DNA of 23,848 nt from Candidatus Sumerlaeota bacterium (GTDB lineage: Bacteria > Sumerlaeota > Sumerlaeia > JAFGJS01): NCBI GenBank assembly GCA_016928995.1, contig JAFGJS010000014.1, positions 1 to 23,848 of the forward strand, written 5' to 3'. Shown here piece by piece: positions 15,590 through 21,901 of this stretch. A program made the position numbers and the translations under genes. The stretch's first letter is position 1, and each line of letters opens with the position of its first letter. A model generated the notes under the pieces. The model did not search any database. It saw nothing but the letters and a program-made list of their open reading frames with translations, and was not told the DNA's origin.

Positions 15590-16144
15590 TCAGGTCCGCC
15601 GTTTCAATAGACTGTTTTTTTTCGCCGCCGTCCACCCCACGGCGGACAGCATGCCAAAAGCCAGCAGATAAATCGTTTTCTCAAAGGTGTCCAGCCAGAA
15701 AAATGGCGACTTCAGGTAATCCGGCTGAAAACGCGGCAGCGGTTCGATCAGCATCTCGCCATCGGGATCGTAGACCAGGAAGTAACGCGGCTCCAGGAGA
15801 TATATCAACTTGCGCATTTCTTCGTTGTGCGCGCTTTCGGCGCCAATCGTTACAACAGCGTCGTATTGCGCGGCGCGCAGCCGGAATAACGAGCCGTAGC
15901 CGACATCGGCAGCGGTTTGCGGCGTGCTTTTCACACTGATGACAGACGAGAACAAGTCGGAGTTCGCCAGTTCCTGCGCGGTCGCATCGTCCGTCACGGC
16001 ATCGATCGTGGCCGAGGGAAGGCGTTCGATCAGCAGTTGGCAGGCGTCATAGAAGCATTCCAGGTTGTTGGATTGGATGACCAAAACAGAGGAAAGCTCT
16101 TCCTGAAAGCGGTATTTCACAGCAGTGGGGCGTGCGTCCGTCAT
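15590..16144 (-). CDS. Membrane-anchored single Rossmann domain resembling the N-terminal half of GT-B (GT9-like) transferases
   Basis: From ATG 16144 the protein has 184 residues. Residues ~18-128 follow the N-terminal half of heptosyltransferase-like GT9 proteins: VLVIQSNN, a helix, LIERLPSATIDAVTD, SSVISVK, then RLRAAQYDAVVTIGAES and YFLVYDPDGE. The donor-binding C-terminal half of a GT-B enzyme is missing; instead a hydrophobic segment (~156-173, TIYLLAFGMLSAVG) and a basic tail (KKNSLLKRR) end the protein. So it is either a truncated or a specialised non-catalytic protein. Starts at 16159 (ATG) or 16186 (TTG) are also possible; none has a strong ribosome site. It precedes the toroid-protein gene by 43 bp and probably forms an operon with it from the promoter at 16264-16293. 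Confidence 0.7.
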   Translation of the reverse strand: MTDARPTAVKYRFQEELSSVLVIQSNNLECFYDACQLLIERLPSATIDAVTDDATAQELANSDLFSSVISVKSTPQTAADVGYGSLFRLRAAQYDAVVTIGAESAHNEEMRKLIYLLEPRYFLVYDPDGEMLIEPLPRFQPDYLKSPFFWLDTFEKTIYLLAFGMLSAVGWTAAKKNSLLKRRT

Positions 16145-16263
16145 TCTGCGCCAGCTCATCAACTTCGGATCGTGGCAATACAACAACAGCCCGGCGATGC
16201 GCTAACGGCATATTCATGCCGCAGGCTCCGCGCGTGATGCGATTGAATCAGCCGCTCAAGTTT

Positions 16264-16293
16264 TTTATAAGCTTTCTAATAAGAATTGTTCAA
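16264..16293 (-). promoter_or_regulatory. Candidate promoter of the half-GT/toroid gene pair
   Basis: On the minus strand TTGAAC (16293-16288) and TATAAA (16269-16264) are 18 bp apart in AT-rich DNA, about 120 bases before the chosen start codon at 16144. Confidence 0.5.
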
Positions 16294-16385
16294 GCACAAT
16301 TCCAGCCATCCGGCGGGCATCTTGGGCTTTATCTGTCGAGTTTCAGAAACCGAGGCAAGCGGTCGCATCTTGACTTTATCCTATG

Positions 16386-16533
16386 TCTTGCTTTTGCTCT
16401 TGCTCTTGCTCGGATAAACTGCCGCTTCAGGCAGCCGGATATTGCTTTTCTATACAGTGTCAGCCATTTGAATTTAAATTCCACATCCAGATACCGGTAT
16501 CCGATTGTGAGCAAGAGCAAGAGCAAGAGCGGG
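16386..16533. repeat. Inverted repeat of GAGCAA hexamers
   Basis: The left arm (16386-16413) reads TCTTGCTTTTGCTCTTGCTC plus a further TTGCTCGG. The right arm (16509-16533) is GAGCAAGAGCAAGAGCAAGA then GCGGG. The arms can pair over about 22 bp across a ~95-base loop; on one strand they are also simple tandem hexamers. The right arm continues as GGGAGC-type variants to about 16545. Confidence 0.8.
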
Positions 16534-16622
16534 AGCGGGAGCAAGGGTCAGAAGCATAAAATTCAAACAAGGTTGAGATAGACCCGGGGCAAGCGGCAAC
16601 AATCGTTCGGTCTATTTTGCCA

Positions 16623-16651
16623 TTGAATTCTCTGACGGCGGAAACTAAAGT
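16623..16651 (+). promoter_or_regulatory. Candidate promoter of the degenerate phosphatase gene
   Basis: TTGAAT (16623-16628) and TAAAGT (16646-16651) are 17 bp apart, about 105 bases before the start codon at 16763. The -10 match is moderate. Confidence 0.4.
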
Positions 16652-16762
16652 GTGACACGTTGATCCGTTGAACGTTGAAGCAACTTATCCGTTGCTGTTC
16701 ATCGAAGCATCAACCCTGAGCGAATTGCATTCAGGAATCACGCACAATGAGGTGAGATGAGC

Positions 16763-18238
16763 ATGCAGCGATGTTCGATTCTGCTTTATCCGCTGAGTTT
16801 TTTGCTGATTTTGTTCGCCCCCATGGTCCACGGGGAGGAACTGACGATTGTACACACGGGCGGCTTGAGCCGAATTTTTGACAGCGGCGCCCAAGGCGCG
16901 AATCTGCCCACCGAGGCGGAAGTGCAACGCACGCTGAAGCAATTGCGCGCGGAGAACCCGGACGCGCTGGCGTTGGATTCGGGCGGCTTCCTCGGCGCAT
17001 CTTCTCTGTCTGAAACGCAGTTTATGTTTCAGGCCTCCCAGGCGTTGCATGCCGTTGAGGCGGACGCTGTGAATATCAATGGGCGGGATATGCTCTATGC
17101 GCGTTTTGATTTTGAGTACGATAAAAAGGCTGAACCGGCTTTGGGATTGCCGGTCGTCTCCAGTGCGAGTTATAGCGAAACCAAGAAGCCCGCGGAGAAG
17201 ATTGATCTGACGCGTCAAGGCCGGACCGTGCGGATCGTCGGCGTGGGGGATTTTGAGTCGCTGGCGAAAAACTTGATGGAAACTCCGAAGAAGACCTCAT
17301 CCCAGGACGCGCTGGCGCGGGCCGAGGAGACGCTGAAGGACGGAGCGGATGGCAAGCGGTTGAATGTAGTGTTGAGCGACCGGCTGCCGGAGGAAAACGA
17401 CCGGCTGGCCCAGACCATTCCGGCGCCGGCGTTGATCCTGGAGCAGATGTTCGATTTGCCCGAAGGCATCGACGTTCCGCCAGCCACGCGTCAGGTCGGC
17501 GGCGCCTGGATCGTAAGCAAGGATAAATGGTGGACGGCGGATCGGATTCAGGTGACTCTTCGGGATGATCAGATCGTCCAATGCAAGGTCAAATCGTATC
17601 CATACAACCGGGCCTTCAATCCCGGCAGGGAAGGCGGTTTCTTTTCACGCTTGCTGGGCGGCAATAGCCGCGGCGAGGCATGGTCCCGTCATTGGGCCGC
17701 GGAGAAACCTAATCTAGGAATGCATTTGGGACAATACAACGAGATCCGGCGTCTCTCGATGGATATCGACGATGTGGAGGAATACACCATTGAAAATCCG
17801 CCCGGCGCCGATAGCCGCAAGAATCAAGATGTGTATTTCTATCGTTTGCATCGCAAGGGCCAAACAGTGATGGATTACATGCGGGCGCACCAGAAGATTT
17901 TGCCGGGCGCCGTCGCTGTCGATCTCCGGTTCGGCGTCAGCCTTGACGGCAAACTGGTCTACGTCAAGGGCATCGCCAGCAGTCAGATCAACCAGCGGCT
18001 GACCGGCGTGAGCTACCGCATCGCTCAAGCGCTCGAAGGGAAAACGCTGGATGAGGCTATTGCGCAGGAATATGATCCCGCTGAATATCGCGGATTGGAA
18101 TTCGAGGTTCTGCCGACGATCGAAGCCATGCGGGAATTATTGACGATCTATCGTGATCACCGCGACGAAGCCAAAGTGACTGTCGATCCAGACCAGTTGC
18201 CGATCGATGGCGGGCCGATTCAGTTCAACGCTCCATGA
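16763..18238 (+). CDS. Secreted 5'-nucleotidase-like protein with degenerate metal site
   Basis: From ATG 16763 the protein has 491 residues. An ATG at 16757 is in frame, but GAGGTGA at 16749-16755 is spaced correctly only for 16763. A signal peptide covers ~1-24 (cleavage near VHGEE). Residues 26-120 align by eye with the metallophosphoesterase start of UshA/5'-nucleotidases: LTIVHTGGLS in place of LTILHTNDLH, LALDSGGFLG in place of LVLDAGDFLG, and NINGRDML in place of a GNHEFD motif. Thus Asp72 and one Asn survive while other metal ligands are lost, so phosphatase activity is doubtful. The C-terminal half (~330-491) is unrelated to the usual nucleotidase domain and contains long conserved-looking strands (AVDLRFGVSLDGKLVYVKGI). 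It is a single-gene unit; the hairpin downstream belongs mainly to hsp20 on the other strand. Confidence 0.75.
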   Translation: MQRCSILLYPLSFLLILFAPMVHGEELTIVHTGGLSRIFDSGAQGANLPTEAEVQRTLKQLRAENPDALALDSGGFLGASSLSETQFMFQASQALHAVEADAVNINGRDMLYARFDFEYDKKAEPALGLPVVSSASYSETKKPAEKIDLTRQGRTVRIVGVGDFESLAKNLMETPKKTSSQDALARAEETLKDGADGKRLNVVLSDRLPEENDRLAQTIPAPALILEQMFDLPEGIDVPPATRQVGGAWIVSKDKWWTADRIQVTLRDDQIVQCKVKSYPYNRAFNPGREGGFFSRLLGGNSRGEAWSRHWAAEKPNLGMHLGQYNEIRRLSMDIDDVEEYTIENPPGADSRKNQDVYFYRLHRKGQTVMDYMRAHQKILPGAVAVDLRFGVSLDGKLVYVKGIASSQINQRLTGVSYRIAQALEGKTLDEAIAQEYDPAEYRGLEFEVLPTIEAMRELLTIYRDHRDEAKVTVDPDQLPIDGGPIQFNAP

Positions 18239-18269
18239 CGGACGGACGGTTGTCTCCGTTTTTTCATCG

Positions 18270-18312
18270 CTGAAAAAAAGCGCAAGCCCCGTTTCTGACC
18301 GAAACGGGGCTT
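18270..18312 (-). terminator. Terminator of the Hsp20 gene
   Basis: A perfect 12-bp stem (AAGCCCCGTTTC 18284-18295 with GAAACGGGGCTT 18301-18312) has a 5-base loop. On the minus strand a T7 run follows (18279-18273), so it ends the Hsp20 transcript about 48 bases after the stop. It may also stop plus-strand transcription, though that side lacks a T-tract. Confidence 0.85.
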
Positions 18313-18360
18313 CAGTATCCTGGCTCCTCGCTCGCAATGCATTGTCATCGACTGCAGGGC

Positions 18361-18819
18361 TTAGCTCATCTGCACCGTGATGCGCCGAGGTTTGGCTTCT
18401 TCCTTTTTCGGAATCGCGATCTTCAACACGCCGTTGACGTAGTTCGCTTCGATTTTCTCAGCATCCGCTGTTTCTGGCAGAGTGATCACGCGCTGGAATG
18501 CGCCGTACCGGCGTTCACGATGCGTGTAATTCTCCTGCTTGACTTCCTTGTTCTCGGTCTTTTCGCCTTTGAGCGTCAGGCGTCCGTTGTTGACTTCGAT
18601 GTTGAAGTCATCCTGCGTCAGGCCCGGCAGCTCCGCCTCGATGGTGATCGTGTTCACGTCTTCCTGAATGTCGATCTGCGGATTGATGCTGAAACGTTCC
18701 GTATCGCCATTTTCCCAGAAGGCGCGCTGCAGTGATTGATCGAAGCTGTCCTGCAGCCGGCGAGCCAGCGCGAAAGGATTCCATTCTGCGCTATCGGGAT
18801 TGTACCGTACCAGTTGCAT
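18361..18819 (-). CDS. Small heat-shock protein, Hsp20/alpha-crystallin family
   Basis: An ATP-independent cytoplasmic holdase chaperone that binds unfolding proteins. From ATG 18819, preceded by AAGGAGGG, it has 152 residues, the normal length; the longer open frame to 18906 lacks a ribosome site. The N-terminus has the typical WNPFALARRLQDSFD segment. The alpha-crystallin domain covers about 45-140 (INPQIDIQEDVNTITIEAELPG, then GRLTLKGEK and YGAFQRVITLPE), with the NYVNGVLKIAIPK hallmark near its end. The C-terminal ITV matches the I-x-I/V oligomerisation motif. No CIRCE element is upstream; a repeat of the type GCACAA(A)TGCA lies in the leader. It stands alone with its own terminator. Confidence 0.95.
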   Translation of the reverse strand: MQLVRYNPDSAEWNPFALARRLQDSFDQSLQRAFWENGDTERFSINPQIDIQEDVNTITIEAELPGLTQDDFNIEVNNGRLTLKGEKTENKEVKQENYTHRERRYGAFQRVITLPETADAEKIEANYVNGVLKIAIPKKEEAKPRRITVQMS

Positions 18820-19092
18820 TGTCGTTGCCCTCCTTGATTTGGATTTTATTTTAATTGAGTTTTGCATTGTGCCATGCATTTGTGCAATTTGCGCGCCAAA
18901 ACTCATAAATCATTGAAATAAATAAATTTAGAATCTGCTTCGGAGGGTGCAAGCATTCAAAAATTGTGTCAATATGCGACACATATGAAGCATGGAGGGA
19001 TTCTTGTAGAGGATCCACACATCCCACGGTTAGGCGTATGCGCGATTGATGCAAAATGACTCAGCGAGCGCTATAGAGCGAATACAGCTCGC

Positions 19093-20115
19093 TCAATAAT
19101 TGGGGTAATAGCGATATTCAAAGCGCGGCCAGGCATCCTGCAGCAAGCTATCGGCGTCGATATGAATCAAGGAGACGCTGCCCTTCTCACTACTGGCTTC
19201 CAGCCGGGGCACGGATGTACGCGCCTGTGTATAGATATTGGCGTCGGATTGATAATCATAGCTGTACATCACGACCTTGGCGTCGTCCAGTTCCGCCAGT
19301 TTTTTCGTCTCGTCGATCACTTCGTCCAGATACTTCACGCCGTCGATCAATTCGTAGCGCCGGGCTTCAAGGGCCGTGTAAATTCGTCCATCCGCCACCT
19401 TGCGAATATCCGCCTCGCTCAGCATCTCACGGTTCGCCGCCACAACCTCGACGAAGCGGTTGTACATCTCGTCGATCATCGATTGCAGCAATTCGCGCTC
19501 CGCATCGGTCATTTCGCGGAACATCGAGCCGATGTCTTTCTTCTCGCCCGATTTAATCACATTCATATACAGGCCGATCTTTTCGCCCAGGCCCTTGGCG
19601 TTGGGGAACATCGCGATCACGCCGATGCTGCCCGTGATCGTCGTCGGATGGGCGTAAACCTTGTCGGCGGCCATCGCGATGTAGTAGCCGCCCGAAGCGG
19701 CCATGTCCAGCATCGAGGCGGTGACGATCACCGGCGCGCCGTCCTTCTCGCGCTGCTCGCGGAAACTCATCACCTCGCGATAGATCAAGTCGCTGGCCGT
19801 CACGCTGCCGCCCGGGCTGTCGATGCGCAGCAGCACCGCCTTGATCGACGTGTCGTCCTGGGCTTTTTCCAGCGAACTCTTCACGTAGCTCAGCATCGAG
19901 GGGCGAGAGGCCAGGCCATGCCCCTCTTCGGAGTTTACGATTCCGCTGCAATCCAGCAGCAGGATTTTATCGCCGGTCAGCAGTTTGTCCGCTTTTTGCA
20001 GCCGGACTTCATGCAGGGTGTCATATTGGGGGATTAAGTTCGGGGCTATGATGCATCCATTCAGTAAAACCGCCGCCAGCGCCAAGATCATGGACATTTG
20101 TATTTGTCGCAACAT
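19093..20115 (-). CDS. sppA: SppA-like signal peptide peptidase (S49 family), predicted lipoprotein
   Basis: S49 proteases of the SppA type degrade leftover signal peptides and other membrane-bound peptides. From ATG 20115 (GAAGGAG upstream) the protein has 340 residues, the single-domain size. The N-terminus is short and hydrophobic and ends LLNGC, a lipobox with Cys21, so it is probably lipid-anchored rather than spanning the membrane. The catalytic Ser is Ser141 in MAASGGYYIA; the general base is Lys192 or Lys193 in SGEKKD, the Ser/Lys dyad of the short SppA forms. RIDSPGGSV (98-105) and the TGSIGVIAMF segment are also conserved. The C-terminal ~45 residues (from about DYQSDANIY) are outside the family core. 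It has its own promoter at 20150-20178; a weak hairpin without T-tract overlaps the stop. Confidence 0.92.
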   Translation of the reverse strand: MLRQIQMSMILALAAVLLNGCIIAPNLIPQYDTLHEVRLQKADKLLTGDKILLLDCSGIVNSEEGHGLASRPSMLSYVKSSLEKAQDDTSIKAVLLRIDSPGGSVTASDLIYREVMSFREQREKDGAPVIVTASMLDMAASGGYYIAMAADKVYAHPTTITGSIGVIAMFPNAKGLGEKIGLYMNVIKSGEKKDIGSMFREMTDAERELLQSMIDEMYNRFVEVVAANREMLSEADIRKVADGRIYTALEARRYELIDGVKYLDEVIDETKKLAELDDAKVVMYSYDYQSDANIYTQARTSVPRLEASSEKGSVSLIHIDADSLLQDAWPRFEYRYYPNY

Positions 20116-20149
20116 TGCATGCTCCTTCTCGGTTGTTAAGGAATCAGCA

Positions 20150-20178
20150 ACAATAGTCCAAACCGCCGATGCGCTCAA
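20150..20178 (-). promoter_or_regulatory. Candidate promoter of sppA
   Basis: On the minus strand TTGAGC (20178-20173) and TATTGT (20155-20150) are 17 bp apart. The start point would lie near 20143, giving a leader of about 28 bases that includes the GAAGGAG site. Confidence 0.55.
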
Positions 20179-20342
20179 GTGAAAATCGCAATATTCAGCG
20201 TTGCCTCGAACAAGCGCTTAATCCAAAGAGGCGCTTGAAACGCTTGACCGCATAAATTCTTGGCGCGATGCATTTGATGCTTGAAACTCGCCGGTGAAAT
20301 CTCCATCGTCATTCGCATTATTCACTGAGGAGACCAGGAACA

Positions 20343-21758
20343 ATGGGCATTCGCTTCGATTACAACAACGTGCTGGACGCCGCCGTGGGCCGCGAGCATG
20401 GCCTGACGCTGAAACAACTGGAAGGATTGAGCAAGCAAGCCGCTCGTTTACATGAAACGTATATCCGGAAAATTCGCGAGTCGGGCAAGATCGGCTTTTT
20501 CGATCTGCCCTATGACAAGGCGCTGGCCAACCGGGTGAACAAACTGGCGCGTGAAATTCGCGGCAACTGCGACACCTTCGTCGTGCTCGGCATCGGCGGC
20601 AGCGCGCTGGGTCCGATCTGCGTGCATACGGCCTTGCGGCATTATTACCACAACTTCGACAGCGCCGCGCGCGGCAAGGATCCGCGTCTGTTCGTGGTCG
20701 ATAATTCCGATCCGGAGCTGATCGCCTCGCTGCTCGACATCATCGACCTGAAAAAGACCGTATTCAACGTCATCAGCAAATCCGGCACAACCCCGGAGAC
20801 CATGACGCAGTTCATGGTATTTTTCGAACAAGTCGCAAGCAAGCTCGGCAAGGCCGGAATCGCTAAGCGCTTTGTGGCCACGACGGATGAATCGAAAGGC
20901 TTCCTGCGTCGTCTGGCCGACGAATACGGGTTGGCCACGCTGCCGATTCCGGATAATGTCGGCGGTCGTTTCTCTGAAATGACAGCGGTCGGCTTGCTGC
21001 CGGCGGCGGTGAGCGGAGTGAACATCAACCAGTTGCTGGCCGGCGCGGCGGAGATGGACAAGGCCTGCTCGAATCCGAACCTGATGCAAAACCCGGCGTA
21101 TCTCAATGCGGCGATCCACTACCTGCTCGATACGAAAAAAGGGAAGTCGATCTCCGTCATGATGCCCTACAGCAACGCGTTGCGCGACATCGCCGATTGG
21201 TATCGTCAGCTCTGGGCCGAGAGCCTCGGTAAGAAGTTCGACCAGAAAGGCAACATCATTCACGCCGGGCAGACGCCGGTCAAGGCGCTGGGCGCCACGG
21301 ATCAGCACTCGCAAGTGCAGCTTTACGCCGAAGGACCGAACGACAAGATCATCAACTTCATCGAAGTGGAAAACTTCCGCCGAAAATGCAGCATTCCCAA
21401 AGTCTTCAAGTCATTGCCCGAACTCGACTTCATGACCGGTTCGGATATGGGGCAGTTGCTCAATTACGAGCTGGCCGCCACGGAATTCGCGCTGACTCAA
21501 GCCAACCGGCCGAACGTGCGCTTCACCATCGATAAAGTCACGCCGCAGAATATCGGCGGCCTGCTTTACCTCTTCGAGGTGCAGACGGCCTTTGCCGGCG
21601 GGCTTTACGGCATCGACGCCTTCGACCAGCCCGGCGTGGAGGAAGGCAAGAAGGCCACTAACGCCCTGATGGGCCGCGGAACCAAAGCCGACAAGGAAAA
21701 ATCCCGGCAAGTGGCCCAATACCTGAAAGGCAAGAAGATCAAACCGGTCCAATGTTAG
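20343..21758 (+). CDS. pgi: Glucose-6-phosphate isomerase
   Basis: Pgi interconverts glucose 6-phosphate and fructose 6-phosphate in glycolysis and gluconeogenesis. The 471 residues match the shorter bacterial form. The sugar-isomerase domains are clear: VVLGIGGSALGP, then VISKSGTTPETM for phosphate binding, then the family signature DNVGGRFSEMTAVGLLPA. Catalytic candidates are Glu in WAESLGKK, His in DQHSQVQL, and a C-terminal Lys after DQPGVEEGKK. GAGGAG lies 10-15 bases ahead of ATG 20343. A 7-bp inverted repeat (20211-20217 with 20231-20237) lies upstream, but I see no convincing promoter. aspS follows on the same strand after a 143-bp gap with terminators. Confidence 0.97.
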   Translation: MGIRFDYNNVLDAAVGREHGLTLKQLEGLSKQAARLHETYIRKIRESGKIGFFDLPYDKALANRVNKLAREIRGNCDTFVVLGIGGSALGPICVHTALRHYYHNFDSAARGKDPRLFVVDNSDPELIASLLDIIDLKKTVFNVISKSGTTPETMTQFMVFFEQVASKLGKAGIAKRFVATTDESKGFLRRLADEYGLATLPIPDNVGGRFSEMTAVGLLPAAVSGVNINQLLAGAAEMDKACSNPNLMQNPAYLNAAIHYLLDTKKGKSISVMMPYSNALRDIADWYRQLWAESLGKKFDQKGNIIHAGQTPVKALGATDQHSQVQLYAEGPNDKIINFIEVENFRRKCSIPKVFKSLPELDFMTGSDMGQLLNYELAATEFALTQANRPNVRFTIDKVTPQNIGGLLYLFEVQTAFAGGLYGIDAFDQPGVEEGKKATNALMGRGTKADKEKSRQVAQYLKGKKIKPVQC

Positions 21759-21790
21759 TTTCTATCGACCTTCACGACGGTTTGATGCAG

Positions 21791-21870
21791 AAAAAAAACA
21801 TTGCATGCCCCGCATCAAGCGGGCAATGTTCGCCTGCCCGTTCGACCAAGGGCGGACCGGCGTTTTTTTT
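21791..21870. terminator. Terminator pair between pgi and aspS
   Basis: A hairpin at 21799-21828 (CATTG/CAATG outer and CCCGC/GCGGG inner stem, small bulge) is preceded by A8 (21791-21798), so it is a proper terminator on the minus strand. An imperfect stem at 21830-21862 (CGCC/GGCG outer, GCCC/GGGC inner) is followed by T8 (21863-21870) and should stop plus-strand transcription from pgi. aspS would then need its own promoter, which must overlap this short region. Confidence 0.6.
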
Positions 21871-21901
21871 ACAGCCGGAATGAATCGGGAGCAAAAAACT
21901 C

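Larger units (their letters stand above)
16200..16762. other. Gene-free stretch with hexamer inverted repeat and divergent promoters
   Basis: About 560 bases lie between divergent genes. They hold a minus-strand promoter (16264-16293), a long inverted repeat of GAGCAA hexamers (16386-16533), and a plus-strand promoter candidate (16623-16651). Just after the latter, CGTTGA occurs repeatedly (from about 16658). No coding sequence is supported; a 149-codon frame here reads through the low-complexity repeat. Confidence 0.6.

Noticed and set aside
16132-16581. 149-codon plus-strand frame ending in Lys/Ser repeats
   Set aside because: The repeat tail comes from the GAGCAA hexamers and the rest is antisense to the half-GT gene or intergenic.
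18843-18875. Possible sigma54 promoter (TGGCAC) before hsp20
   Set aside because: The GG and GC elements are too close together for a -24/-12 promoter.
20211-20249. Inverted repeat CAAGCGC/GCGCTTG and a TTGACC box upstream of pgi
   Set aside because: No -10 lies at a suitable distance from TTGACC, and a 7-bp repeat with a 13-base loop is too weak to call an operator.
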